From: Thiohalomonas denitrificans
GTDB lineage: Bacteria > Pseudomonadota > Gammaproteobacteria > Thiohalomonadales > Thiohalomonadaceae
Direction: 5' to 3'
Length of the DNA stretch: 64,000 nucleotides
NCBI RefSeq assembly: GCF_900102855.1
Contig: NZ_FMWD01000002.1
Coordinates: 327,740-391,739 of the forward strand
Made by a program: the position numbers and the translations under genes. The notes beneath the pieces were generated by a model. It saw nothing but the letters and a program-made list of their open reading frames with translations. It was not told where the DNA came from and searched no databases. Of the stretch, positions 37,123-46,892 are shown piece after piece; positions within the stretch are counted from its first letter, which is position 1; each line of letters opens with the position of its first letter.

Positions 37123-39147
37123 GTGCGCGTGGTCAGCGACTTTCCCTATACGATACGCGAGATCGAACACACGCTGATCCCGATGTCCGACGGGGCCCGC
37201 CTGGCTGCCCGTATCTGGATGCCCGAACAGGCTGAAGAGAAGCCGGTACCCGCCATCTTCGAGTACATCCCCTACCGCAAGCGGGACCTGGTCCGCTACC
37301 GCGATTCCATGACCCATGCCTGGTTTGCGGGGCACGGCTACGCTTGCGTGCGGGTGGATCTGCGCGGCTCGGGAGAATCCGACGGGGCGCTGGTCGACCA
37401 ATACCGACAGCAGGAGATGGAGGATGGCATCGAGGTGATTCGCTGGATTGCCGAGCAGCCCTGGTGCAACGGTCGGGTCGGGATGATGGGTATTTCCTGG
37501 GGCGGCTTCAACAGCCTCCAGATTGCCGCCCTGAGGCCGCCGGAACTCAAGGCCATCATTACCGCCAGTTCCACCGACGACCTCTACCGCGACAACATGC
37601 ATTACATGGGCGGCTGCCTGCTTTCGGATAATCTCTCCGAGGCTACCACCATGTTCTCGATCAATACCTGCCCGCCGGACCCGGAACTGGTGGGCGATCG
37701 ATGGCGCGAAATGTGGCTGGAGCGGCTCGAGGGGAGCGGTCACTGGCTCGATATCTGGCTGCGCCACCAGCGCCGCGACGACTACTGGAAACACGGATCG
37801 GTGGCGGAGGACTACTCCGCTATCCGCTGCCCCGTGATGGCTGTCGGCGGGTGGGCGGACGGCTATACCAACGCAATCTTTCGGCTGCTGGAGCATCTCG
37901 AGGTACCGCGCCTGGGACTGGTGGGGCCCTGGGGGCACAAGTACCCCCATTTGGGTGTGCCGGGGCCGGCCATCGGTTTCCTGCAAGAAGCACTGCGCTG
38001 GTGGGACCACTGGCTGAAGGACGAGGAGACCGGAATCATGGAGGAGCCCACGCTGCGCGCCTACATGCTCGACTCCATTGCGCCCTCAACCCGGTACAAG
38101 CATCGTCCCGGGCGCTGGGTGGAGGAGCCCTCCTGGCCCTCCCCGAACATCGGTATCTGGCGGCTGCCCCTGGCGCCCGGCCGTCTCGCCCTGAGCGAAG
38201 CACAGCGGCGCCGTGGCGATGCCATTCAAACCATCCAGTCGCCATTGAGCGTCGGCCTGTTCGCCGGTAAATGGTGCTCCTATACCGCTGCGCCCGACCT
38301 GCCCCATGACCAGCGCGAGGAAGACGGCGGCGCTCTCATTTTCGAGACCGGACCGCTGGAGGAAACCGTGGAGTTGCTCGGCTCTCCCTCCATCGAACTG
38401 GAAGTGGAATCCAACCGCCCGGTGGCGATGGTTGCCGTGCGCCTGTCGGATGTAGCGCCGGATGGAAAGGCGACGCGCATCACCTACGGACTGCTCAACC
38501 TTACCCATCGCAACGGCCATGCCGAACCCGAGGCACTGGAGCCCGATACGCCGTACTCGGTAACCGTGGAGTTGAACTACATCGCCCAGGCATTCCCGAA
38601 GGGCCACCGCATCCGGCTGTCGATCTCCACCTCCTACTGGCCTTTGGCCTGGCCACCACCACAGGCGGTGTGCCTGACCATCCACTGCGGGCCCAGCGCG
38701 CTTAGCCTGCCGGTACGCCCGCCGCGGAAAGAGGACGGCCGCGTACAGTTTCCGCCCGCCGAAGTTGCGCCGCCGCCGTACACCCGTCAGCTGGAGCCCA
38801 AACACCACAACTGGCTGGTCCACCGCGACCTCGCCGCAGACGTATCGACCCTGGAAGTCATCAAGGATGAGGGAAAGTTCTGGATTGAAGCCATCGACCT
38901 CACGGTAGGGACCGGAACCTGGGACTGGTATACCTACCGGGACGGCGACTTCGGGTCGCCGCGGGGTGAAACCCGTACCGAACGTTTCTTTGGCCGGGGC
39001 GACTGGTCGGTACGCACCAGGACTCGCACCGTGCTCACGGCGGATACCACCCATTTTCATATTCACGCGGAACTGGATGCCTACGAAGGCAACAAGCGGG
39101 TCTACTCGCAGAACTGGGACCGTCACATACCAAGGGACCTGGTCTGA
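37123..39147 (+). CDS. CocE/NonD family alpha/beta hydrolase
   Basis: The 674-residue protein starts with GTG at 37123 after a GGAGG site. It has the X-Pro dipeptidyl-peptidase-type hydrolase domain with nucleophile Ser125 in GISWGG, the later GGWADGYTNA and GPWGHKYPH segments carrying the acidic residue and histidine, and the C-terminal jelly-roll domain. The family cleaves esters or peptide-like amides. It forms a two-gene unit with the ATP-grasp gene. Confidence 0.92.
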   Translation: MRVVSDFPYTIREIEHTLIPMSDGARLAARIWMPEQAEEKPVPAIFEYIPYRKRDLVRYRDSMTHAWFAGHGYACVRVDLRGSGESDGALVDQYRQQEMEDGIEVIRWIAEQPWCNGRVGMMGISWGGFNSLQIAALRPPELKAIITASSTDDLYRDNMHYMGGCLLSDNLSEATTMFSINTCPPDPELVGDRWREMWLERLEGSGHWLDIWLRHQRRDDYWKHGSVAEDYSAIRCPVMAVGGWADGYTNAIFRLLEHLEVPRLGLVGPWGHKYPHLGVPGPAIGFLQEALRWWDHWLKDEETGIMEEPTLRAYMLDSIAPSTRYKHRPGRWVEEPSWPSPNIGIWRLPLAPGRLALSEAQRRRGDAIQTIQSPLSVGLFAGKWCSYTAAPDLPHDQREEDGGALIFETGPLEETVELLGSPSIELEVESNRPVAMVAVRLSDVAPDGKATRITYGLLNLTHRNGHAEPEALEPDTPYSVTVELNYIAQAFPKGHRIRLSISTSYWPLAWPPPQAVCLTIHCGPSALSLPVRPPRKEDGRVQFPPAEVAPPPYTRQLEPKHHNWLVHRDLAADVSTLEVIKDEGKFWIEAIDLTVGTGTWDWYTYRDGDFGSPRGETRTERFFGRGDWSVRTRTRTVLTADTTHFHIHAELDAYEGNKRVYSQNWDRHIPRDLV

Positions 39148-39202
39148 AGAGTGGGGCGGCGATGGACGCCGCCGGTTAAAAGCTCAGGCGCAGCAGGTCC
39201 GC

Positions 39203-41983
39203 TCAATTCCCGGGCGATTCGCCATCATCACCAGCGGCCGTCTCACCCGCCATCGACTGCAACAGGCGCCTCAGTTCGCTCAGCTGTCGCGCAGCCTCTT
39301 CGAACCGGCCCTGGCCCTGCAGCTGCAGGTATCGCTCGAACGCTTGGCCGGCCCGGGCCGCGCGCTCCGCGAGTTCACCGCCGGGCGCGACACCGGGCAC
39401 CTCACGTACCCCGCCCTTGAAGAGCCCCTCCAGGGCCTCTTCGAAGCTTTCGGCATAGCTGAGCGTATCGCCATGCATCAACGCCACCAGCCGCAGCTCC
39501 GGATAGGCAGCGGTCTCGGCCTGAAGATAAATTGGCTCGACGTAAAGCAGGGTCTGATCGATCGGGATCGCCAGCACATTGCCCCGGATCACACGCGAGC
39601 CGCGCTGATCCCAGAGCGTCAACTGTCCGGAGAGTTGCGGGTCCTGATCGATCTTGGTCTCCACCTGCTGCGGCCCCAGCACCCGCGTCTCCTTCGGAAA
39701 CTGGTAGGCAATGAAGCGTCCGTAATCCTCACCATCCGACATGCCCGCTATCCAGCCGATCATGACCTGACGGTTTTTTGGGGTAAACGGGAGGATAAGA
39801 ACGAACTCCTTGCTTTCGCTACCGGGCCGTTTCCACATGATGTAATAGGGTTCTACCGGCTGGACATTGCCGTAGTATTTCTCCGTCGCCCTGACCCAAA
39901 GGTCCTCCTGGTTGTAAAACACCTCCGGGTCTTCCATGTGGTATTTGGCATAGACCAGCCCCTGGGTCAGCAGAAATCCCTCCGGGTAGCGCACGTGGGC
40001 ACGAACGGCTTCCGGCATCTCCGACTCCGGCTTTAGCAGGTCCGGGAAGGCCTGCCACCAGGCATTGATCAGCGGGTCGTCTTCTTCGAATACGTACAGG
40101 TCGACGCTGCCGTCATAGGCATCCACCACCGCCTTTATCGAGTTGCGAATGTAATTGGCCCCCGACAGGTAGCCGGCTACCGAGCCCGTCAGTTGCCCCC
40201 CGCGGTCCCGAACCTGGATAAATTCACGCGAGGAAAACACTTCGCTATAGGGGTAAAACGAGGAGCGGGTGTAGGCGTCGACAATCCACTTCAGCCGCCC
40301 GTCGATGACCGTCACATAGGGGTCGGCATCGTACTCGAGGAATGGTGCCAGGGTATTCAACCGGTCGATGATCTGGCGATGGAACATCATCCGGCTGTCG
40401 GGCCGGGGATAGGTGGACAGCAGCAGCCGCGTGCCGTCGAACATCCAGCCGAAGACGAACTTACGCCACAGGTTGCGCATGGCGATGCCACCCTCTCCGG
40501 GGTACTGGATGTAGACATTCTGTTCACCGCTCGGGTAGTCGAACTCCCGCTCCTCGCTGTTGGCCACAGCGGGGTCGGTGGTCAGCTCACCGTAGTAGAT
40601 CTGCGGAACTTCGATTTCGAGTTCGGGGTGGGAGGACTGCGGCGGAATATCGCTAATCAGCATCCGGGGCAAGCCGCTGGGGGTGAACTCACTCACCGGT
40701 GTCATCACCGCCCCATAGCCGTGGGTGTACTTGAAACGGCGATTGACGAACGTCTGGCTCTGCGCCGGGAGATTGTCGAGTTCCAGCTCCCGTGCCGAAA
40801 TCATCACCTGCCGATAGTCGTCACCAAGTTGGTAACGATCGATATCGACATCTTTGAATTCATAGTAAAGGCGGATTTCCTGAAACTGCCTGAATACCGA
40901 ATCCAGCGCCCGCGGATCCCACAGACGCACGTCGGACAGAACCCCCTGGTTATCTTCGGCTAGCGCGCGGGTAAATTGGTCCCCGACCGGAAAGGCCCTT
41001 TGCTCGACCTTTTCCAGATCGAAGCCGCGACGGGTAAAGGCGATGTTGTTGGCGATATAGGGGCGCTCGAAGGTGATCTCGTTGGGTTCCACAACGAGCC
41101 ACTGTATGAGCCGCGGGGTCACTCCGAGGAGCAGGATCCAGACGACGCCGATCCCGACCCAGGCGATGACGCCGGCGACCAGAGGCGGGGGGCGGCTGCG
41201 ATCGAATCGCGCCACCCGGCGCCGGAAAGCGGGAAACAGCGGCAGTGCCGCCAGCAACGGGGTAATGATGGCCATCAGTAGGTAGGCGGGCCGGCGAATA
41301 TATTCATCCGTCCAGCCCGGGCCGCTTACCACGCCCCAGTCTGAAAAGAGCAGTTGGAACAAATCGAGAAGGTGACCAAAGGCCAGCAGGAACGCCAGGC
41401 CGAAGGCAAGGACCAGGGCGCGTCCCCAATCCGGCCGGCCCCGTTCAATTTCCTCCCAGAAGAGCACGCCGTGGGCCCCGATGACGATGACCGCGACCAG
41501 CCACAGCAGGATATGCAGTTCCGCGAGTAACGGCAGGGCAAACAGGTAAAAGCCGGCATCCAGGCCCAGTATCGGCTCGCGGACACCCGTCGCCTCGCCG
41601 GTCACCCACAGCAGTGATTCGTCCCACGCGCCGAATCCCCAAAGACCTCCTCCGAGGAGGCCCGCCAGGATGGCAGCCCAGATCAGCAGACGCTGGCCAC
41701 GGCCAAGCCAGCGCACGCCGCCCCAGACCAGCAGTCCGGCGACGGTCGCCCCGAGGGCCACCATGCCCACACGAATGCCGACCATGGTCCAGAATCGCCG
41801 GCCGTAACCGACCGCCTCAAACCAGAGCATCTCGCCCCAGAAGGAGAGCAAACCGAAGAACAGGGCGGTTGCCGCAAGGATGGAAAGGCCGGCCGCCATA
41901 CGGCCCCGCCGGCCATTCTCCAGCCCGCTGTAGGCGAGCCAGCCACCAAGCGCCAAAAACGCGACCAGCAAGAGGTTGTACAT
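39203..41983 (-). CDS. UPF0182 family membrane protein
   Basis: The 926-residue protein has seven transmembrane segments in the first 290 residues and a large soluble C-terminal part with GYGAVMTPVSEFTPSGLP and YPGEGGIAMRNLWRKFVF, both typical of UPF0182. The C-terminal 60 residues are a charged coil. The family is widespread but its function is unknown. It converges with the hydrolase gene. Confidence 0.93.
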   Translation of the reverse strand: MYNLLLVAFLALGGWLAYSGLENGRRGRMAAGLSILAATALFFGLLSFWGEMLWFEAVGYGRRFWTMVGIRVGMVALGATVAGLLVWGGVRWLGRGQRLLIWAAILAGLLGGGLWGFGAWDESLLWVTGEATGVREPILGLDAGFYLFALPLLAELHILLWLVAVIVIGAHGVLFWEEIERGRPDWGRALVLAFGLAFLLAFGHLLDLFQLLFSDWGVVSGPGWTDEYIRRPAYLLMAIITPLLAALPLFPAFRRRVARFDRSRPPPLVAGVIAWVGIGVVWILLLGVTPRLIQWLVVEPNEITFERPYIANNIAFTRRGFDLEKVEQRAFPVGDQFTRALAEDNQGVLSDVRLWDPRALDSVFRQFQEIRLYYEFKDVDIDRYQLGDDYRQVMISARELELDNLPAQSQTFVNRRFKYTHGYGAVMTPVSEFTPSGLPRMLISDIPPQSSHPELEIEVPQIYYGELTTDPAVANSEEREFDYPSGEQNVYIQYPGEGGIAMRNLWRKFVFGWMFDGTRLLLSTYPRPDSRMMFHRQIIDRLNTLAPFLEYDADPYVTVIDGRLKWIVDAYTRSSFYPYSEVFSSREFIQVRDRGGQLTGSVAGYLSGANYIRNSIKAVVDAYDGSVDLYVFEEDDPLINAWWQAFPDLLKPESEMPEAVRAHVRYPEGFLLTQGLVYAKYHMEDPEVFYNQEDLWVRATEKYYGNVQPVEPYYIMWKRPGSESKEFVLILPFTPKNRQVMIGWIAGMSDGEDYGRFIAYQFPKETRVLGPQQVETKIDQDPQLSGQLTLWDQRGSRVIRGNVLAIPIDQTLLYVEPIYLQAETAAYPELRLVALMHGDTLSYAESFEEALEGLFKGGVREVPGVAPGGELAERAARAGQAFERYLQLQGQGRFEEAARQLSELRRLLQSMAGETAAGDDGESPGN

Positions 41984-42022
41984 CGCGCTCCCTTGGGTCT
42001 GAAGCTGTTTCCCTTCAGCCTA

Positions 42023-42280
42023 GGAGCCTGTCCGGGGAATAGCGACCGTCACGAGGGCAAGACTGATTGAGTCAGATTTTTCGCTCATTTGAGGCGAATA
42101 CGACTGCATGGACGCAGTCGTTAGAGCGACGCATGCCGCCATGGATGGCGGCAGTAGAGAATGTCTGGAACCTATTCTCGAGGAGCCAAAGCCGAGTGGT
42201 TCTATTTAACGAAAATGAGCGGGAAATCTGGCCAATCAGGCTTGGCCGCAGTAGGTCAGTCTATTTTCGGACAGGCTCCC
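42023..42280. repeat. 258-bp MITE-like inverted-repeat element, copy 2
   Basis: It begins GGAGCCTGTCCGG at 42023 and ends with CGGACAGGCTCCC at 42268-42280, the same termini as the element at 24175-24308, and both copies have AATAG just inside one end. The interior differs, with small palindromes of its own such as GCCGCC/GGCGGC near 42136-42152, and has no coding capacity. Confidence 0.7.
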
Positions 42281-42333
42281 GCCAAGGCATCGACTATGAT
42301 TTGCAGAGAATCGCTCACAAGGAGGGAGCCCTC

Positions 42334-42582
42334 ATGGGATTTATCGGATGGATTATCTTCGGACTGATTGCCGGCGTAATCGCCAAAATGCTGATGCCCG
42401 GACGTGACCCGGGTGGGTTTTTCGTGACCATCCTTATCGGCATTCTGGGTGCCGTGGTCGGCGGCTTCATCGGTTCTGCATTGGGATTCGGAACCGTTGA
42501 CAGCTTCAGTCTCGGCAGCTTTGCCCTGGCCGTTCTCGGGGCGGTGATTCTGCTCTGGGCCTATCGCGCCGCCAGGAGTTGA
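42334..42582 (+). CDS. GlsB/YeaQ/YmgE family membrane protein
   Basis: The ATG at 42334 follows AAGGAGGG. The 82-residue protein has three transmembrane segments and the family motif GLIAGVIAKMLMPGRDPGGF with the glycine-rich second helix. These proteins are linked to envelope stress in several bacteria. The promoter region is occupied by the inverted-repeat element ending at 42280. Confidence 0.92.
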   Translation: MGFIGWIIFGLIAGVIAKMLMPGRDPGGFFVTILIGILGAVVGGFIGSALGFGTVDSFSLGSFALAVLGAVILLWAYRAARS

Positions 42583-42708
42583 CCGCTTGGCCGATGGAGT
42601 GTGAACCATACCCCGGTGGCAGGTCTTTATTCCGGTTAGTGTAGGTGAGCCCGTGGGGGCAAAAGCACCCCTGACCGGAAAAGAGGCCACGCGCTGGGAG
42701 TATGCAAG

Positions 42709-44685
42709 ATGGGTTCGCCCCTGGTCACACCCACAGACGAGCTCTTTGGGGGAGAAAGCACCGACAACCTGCCTTCTCCCCGCCGACCGGGATTGGTGCA
42801 TCGCACCGGTCTCCTCCTGGTCGCACTGGGAATTACGGCCTTCGCAATCCTCTATGCGGCGGCCGTAATGGCCCTTGCCGCAGCCGTTGCCTGGCTACTC
42901 ACCGAGGGTGATGCATTGGCAGCGCTGGTGCCATTTCCGCCGGCCGCATTGGCCCTGCAGGTACTATTGCTATGCGGCCTCTTGCTGGGCATTTTTCTGC
43001 TGACCAAAGGCCTCTGGAGAATCGAAAGGCGTCGAAATCTGGCCGTTCCGGTCGATCCGGCCCGAGAGCCGGATCTGGTCGCATTTGTCGAACACCTGTG
43101 CGGAATCGTGGGGGCACCTGCGCCCTCCCGCATCACCCTCAACTGCGGTCCGGATGTTTCCGTGGAATTCGACAGCTTTCCAGGGTTTCTCCGTAATCGG
43201 CCCGTACTTCGCCTGGGCTTGTCGGCCGTAACCGTATCCAGCAGTGGACAACTGGCAGCCCTGCTCGCCGGAGAACTCTCCCGCTACGCCCACCGGACCG
43301 GCTCCCGTCGTGCCTCGTTTGTCGCCACCGCCAATCGTTTTCTGGCCCGTGCGACGGCCGGAGACGACAGTGTGGATCGCTGGCTGGCCCGACAGGCAGG
43401 CTCCGGCCGGTTGGCGCCGCTGGCGCGTGGACTTCTGGAAGTGAGCCACCGGGCCCGCTGCGAGAGCCGGTGGTTACAGCGACAGGTGGCCCGCATCAGC
43501 CAGGGCGCCCTGGCGCGTCGTCTGGAATTCTCACAGGAGTGTGCCGCGTACGCCGGCGGCGCGCTAACGGCGGAAAGAGTGCCTGCACGACGTTCGGCCT
43601 TACGTTCGGCGGCCGTTCGCGCCACTGCCGCTGCGCGTCAGTCATGGACCCGCGATGGCCGGCTACCGGAAGATCTCACTTTGCAGACCGCACGCTTTTT
43701 CACAGAAATCCGGCCCCGGGATCATGTTCACGAAACGGCGGCAATGGCGTGCGAAACACCGGCCGGTGTACTGTTCAGGGACTTCTATCGCCTCGCTCGA
43801 AAGCTCACGCTGCTTCACTATCGCATTCAGCTGCGCCTGCCGGTCACGGGTGACCGGCTCGGCGACGATCCGGCCGGGCCAGGCACCGCCGTCGACAACT
43901 TCTTCTTCGGCTGCTTCGCCCCGCTAATCCCGTTGGGGCTGCGTGGCCCGGCGGCTCGAGCACCCGACAACGCCCGGGATACAGCCCGCAAGCATGCGGA
44001 CAAGATGCTGGAGGTGATGCGGAGCTATCGCGAATCGGATCGGGAGCTTCTCGGTGCACTCCAGGCCGAAGCACTACTGGAGGCCAACATTCCAATCGAC
44101 CCGAACCTGTTCGGACTGAACGCGTCAGCGGGCCTGAACGAGGTGCACGAGCGCTGTCGCTATCTGGAGGGACGGCTGGAATGGTTCAGTGATCGACTTG
44201 CCGGTTTTCAACGCCTGGTTGCCGCACGCCTGCGCGAAGCGGTGGAACAGGAAACCGGGTCCGATCCGCACTCGGCGGAGCGACGCATGCTGGAAGTCCT
44301 GGTACGTACCGACCGTCTGCTCCCGACCGTTTCGGAACTACGAACCCACCTGTTGCTGTTGGAGGTCCTGCTAGCCGAAAGCCTGGAGGCACCACGCCCG
44401 GCATTGAATGATCGGATCAGCGAGCACAGCGCCGATGTGCTGCGGCTGCTGAAGGGTATCCGCATCGCGCTACGCAACATCCCCTACCCGGTAGGCAATA
44501 CACTCCGCAACGGACTGCATCGGCACGTCATGCGCCGCGCACCCGATGAAAACCTGACCGCCGCCGAAAGGCTGGAGCTGGGCCAGGATGTCGTGGAGCG
44601 CCTCCTCTCCGTTCGCCGCGCAGCACTGCAAAGACTGGCGGTGCTCGCCACCCGGATGGAGAGCACGAAGTCGCCCGAAGTGTAG
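42709..44685 (+). CDS. Membrane protein with degenerate M48 peptidase-like domain
   Basis: The 658-residue protein has two N-terminal transmembrane segments (about 33-63 and 77-100), then a region resembling M48 zinc peptidases: APAPSRITLNCGPDVSVEF, followed by ALLAGELSRYAHRTG at 184-198. In active M48 enzymes the latter is HExxH; here both histidines are replaced (Gly188 and Arg192) while Glu189 remains, so zinc catalysis is unlikely. The remaining 400 residues are helical with many arginine and leucine residues. It may be a pseudo-protease with a scaffold role. Confidence 0.65.
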   Translation: MGSPLVTPTDELFGGESTDNLPSPRRPGLVHRTGLLLVALGITAFAILYAAAVMALAAAVAWLLTEGDALAALVPFPPAALALQVLLLCGLLLGIFLLTKGLWRIERRRNLAVPVDPAREPDLVAFVEHLCGIVGAPAPSRITLNCGPDVSVEFDSFPGFLRNRPVLRLGLSAVTVSSSGQLAALLAGELSRYAHRTGSRRASFVATANRFLARATAGDDSVDRWLARQAGSGRLAPLARGLLEVSHRARCESRWLQRQVARISQGALARRLEFSQECAAYAGGALTAERVPARRSALRSAAVRATAAARQSWTRDGRLPEDLTLQTARFFTEIRPRDHVHETAAMACETPAGVLFRDFYRLARKLTLLHYRIQLRLPVTGDRLGDDPAGPGTAVDNFFFGCFAPLIPLGLRGPAARAPDNARDTARKHADKMLEVMRSYRESDRELLGALQAEALLEANIPIDPNLFGLNASAGLNEVHERCRYLEGRLEWFSDRLAGFQRLVAARLREAVEQETGSDPHSAERRMLEVLVRTDRLLPTVSELRTHLLLLEVLLAESLEAPRPALNDRISEHSADVLRLLKGIRIALRNIPYPVGNTLRNGLHRHVMRRAPDENLTAAERLELGQDVVERLLSVRRAALQRLAVLATRMESTKSPEV

Positions 44686-44748
44686 GTCGCCCCGGAGAGT
44701 CCCGCCCTTGAAGGTCCCCGGTGCTGGCAGGAACGCCGGAAAATACGC

Positions 44749-45426
44749 TCAGTTGCCGCCGGGGAAACAGTCCACGCCAGCGCTGCGGAGCTGGTGACAG
44801 GCGTTTCTGGCTTCATCCATGCTGGTATACGGCCCGATCCTGATCTTGTTCAGCCCATCCACCCGTAGCACGCGGATCTCCCGTTGACCTAGGGGACGCT
44901 GCTGTTCCCTGAAACCGCGGCTCACCTGTTCGGCCGCCTCCAAAGAGGTGAATGCACCAATCTGGATCCAGTACGGGAATTCCACCGGAATTTCTGCCCT
45001 CGGAATCTCTTTCACCGGTTCGGGCTCAGGTTCCAGCGCACGCTCCGCCTCAATCTTTTCCTGCTCTATCAGCCTGAGGTTTTCCCGTGCAATCCTGTCA
45101 AGGCGCTGTAGCTCCTTGCGGCGAGCCTCGGTCATCGACTCACTATCGGATGTGGCCACAATCTCCAGCACACGTTCGTAGAGAGGAACGGCCTCTTCGG
45201 CACGGTCGGTGTTGTGGTACAACGCACCTAGATTGAGCAATGCGTGAGGATTGTTCGGATTTTCCGCCACTGCCTGAGTCAGAAGCGTCTCGGCCTTTTC
45301 CATATCACCGGCCACCATGGCGTGATAGCCCTTATCCGATAACTCCACATCCCTCGTGGGCCCGGAGGCACAGCCGGCTATGAGCAATGAAAGCGCAAAA
45401 GCTACTAACTTCAGGTATGAGGTCAC
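44749..45426 (-). CDS. TPR-SPOR lipoprotein
   Basis: The GTG at 45426 (GGAG upstream) or the TTG one codon earlier is the start. The product of about 225 residues has a lipobox (SLLIAGCASG), a TPR region (AMVAGDMEKAETLLTQAV and ALLNLGALYHNTDRAEEAV), a charged linker and a C-terminal SPOR domain (YWIQIGAFTSLEAAEQVS). SPOR domains bind denuded peptidoglycan at division sites, so this is probably an envelope or division-site protein. Confidence 0.88.
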   Translation of the reverse strand: MTSYLKLVAFALSLLIAGCASGPTRDVELSDKGYHAMVAGDMEKAETLLTQAVAENPNNPHALLNLGALYHNTDRAEEAVPLYERVLEIVATSDSESMTEARRKELQRLDRIARENLRLIEQEKIEAERALEPEPEPVKEIPRAEIPVEFPYWIQIGAFTSLEAAEQVSRGFREQQRPLGQREIRVLRVDGLNKIRIGPYTSMDEARNACHQLRSAGVDCFPGGN

Positions 45427-45625
45427 CAATCAACTCCTTCAGAAAAATCCTAACAAACGATAAAGGAAAATCGGCAACAGCGCCAACCATTTGCGCCCGC
45501 CAGATCAGCGACGGCACGCTGTATCCCGCCTGACGTTTCCCGGGCATGCCCATGTAGTGCGGTTTACAATTAAAGCGTCTTTCCGTTTCGCGCTCAGTCA
45601 CCGGGTACCGCTTCGGAGTACATCC

Positions 45626-46186
45626 ATGAGAAGGAATTTTCGAAAGCAGGATCTGCCGGTGGACAGAGTTCGCCGCTATCTCGAACCCGGCCCTATCGTC
45701 CTGGTCTCCTCATCCTGGAATGGCCAGAACAACATCATGACCATGGGCTGGCATACCGTAATGGAGTTCTCGCCCTCCCTGGTCGGCTGTGTAATATCGG
45801 CCGGCAACCACAGCTTTGAACTGGTCCGCCGCAGCGGCGAATGCGTGATTAACCTGCCGACAACAGCGCTGACCGACGCAGTAGTCGGTATCGGCAACAG
45901 CAGTGGCGCCGCTATCGACAAGTTCGACCAGTTCGGACTGACCGCCGATGGCGCCGAAAAGGTGAAGGCGCCACTGATCCGGGAGTGCTACGCCCATTTC
46001 GAATGCCGGCTCGCCGATGACAGCCTCGTTGAGAAGTACAATTTTTTTGTCTGGGAAGTCGTCAGGGCGCAGGCGGCGGTATCGCCCAAATACCCGCAGA
46101 CAATACATTACACTGGCGATGGGGTGTTCATGGTCTCCGGCAAGATGATCAGCCGACGACGGCAGTTCCTGCCGGAGATGCTATAA
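45626..46186 (+). CDS. Flavin reductase family protein
   Basis: The start at 45626 gives 186 residues; the longer frame has no support. It has the flavin-reductase-like split barrel with PIVLVSSSWNGQNNIMTMGW and the NHSFELVRRSGECVINLP segment. The family binds FMN and reduces flavin with NAD(P)H, or acts as a paralogue of unknown substrate. Confidence 0.9.
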   Translation: MRRNFRKQDLPVDRVRRYLEPGPIVLVSSSWNGQNNIMTMGWHTVMEFSPSLVGCVISAGNHSFELVRRSGECVINLPTTALTDAVVGIGNSSGAAIDKFDQFGLTADGAEKVKAPLIRECYAHFECRLADDSLVEKYNFFVWEVVRAQAAVSPKYPQTIHYTGDGVFMVSGKMISRRRQFLPEML

Positions 46187-46261
46187 GCGGCAGGGCCGGG
46201 AGCGCGCCGGCCCCCGCCGCTTGGACACTACAGCCTCACGCTCTCGACTGGCTCGGTTCAG

Positions 46262-46822
46262 TCAGAAGGCCCATATCAGCGCCAGCAGAAGCCCCCACGC
46301 CATGACGCTCGCGCCCATGATCGTATGGGTGACCGACATCGCCTCAACCTCTTCGTGCCGCTGAGCTAAACCCTGCAAGCCGTGATAGACGATGCTGATG
46401 GAGAGCCCAAGTGCAGCCAGGGATATGACGACATTCACGCCAAAACTGGGAATCAGCAGGCCAAACGCAGAGAGCCACAGCGGAATCGGCGCCAGCGCCG
46501 CCAGCCGATAGGCATCAGTGGCACTCACTGGAAGATTGCGGCTGTTGGCCACTTCATGGATCATCCAACCCATCGCCGCGAAGGTCAGCAGTTCAGCCAG
46601 AAAGAAAACGGTCGTGATGAACCGCCAGGATTTTTCTCCAAAACCGGGCAGGAAGGCATCACCGTACACGGTACCGGCGTAGTACAGCATTACCGGCGGT
46701 ATCAGTGCCAGAGGCAGTACGATGAACGTTACCAGCGACAGGATGGATGGGTGGCTGCGATGCACTTCATCCCACGCGCTGCCGGAGGAGAAGGGAAGCT
46801 GAAGAATCGCTGTCGTTTTCAT
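46262..46822 (-). CDS. Yip1-family integral membrane protein
   Basis: Starting at 46822 the 186-residue protein has five transmembrane segments (for example ILSLVTFIVLPLALIPPVML and WGLLLALIWAF) and fits the Yip1 domain family. Function in bacteria is unknown. It is divergent from the MarR regulator gene, with 70 bases between the starts. Confidence 0.85.
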   Translation of the reverse strand: MKTTAILQLPFSSGSAWDEVHRSHPSILSLVTFIVLPLALIPPVMLYYAGTVYGDAFLPGFGEKSWRFITTVFFLAELLTFAAMGWMIHEVANSRNLPVSATDAYRLAALAPIPLWLSAFGLLIPSFGVNVVISLAALGLSISIVYHGLQGLAQRHEEVEAMSVTHTIMGASVMAWGLLLALIWAF

Positions 46823-46892
46823 GGCGGACCTCGCATCTATATCACACCATGATACATTTAGACCCGATAGTGCCAAACGTCAAGGATTCATC

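Noticed and set aside
38086..39126. 346-codon minus-strand frame
   Set aside because: It is antisense to the CocE-type hydrolase.
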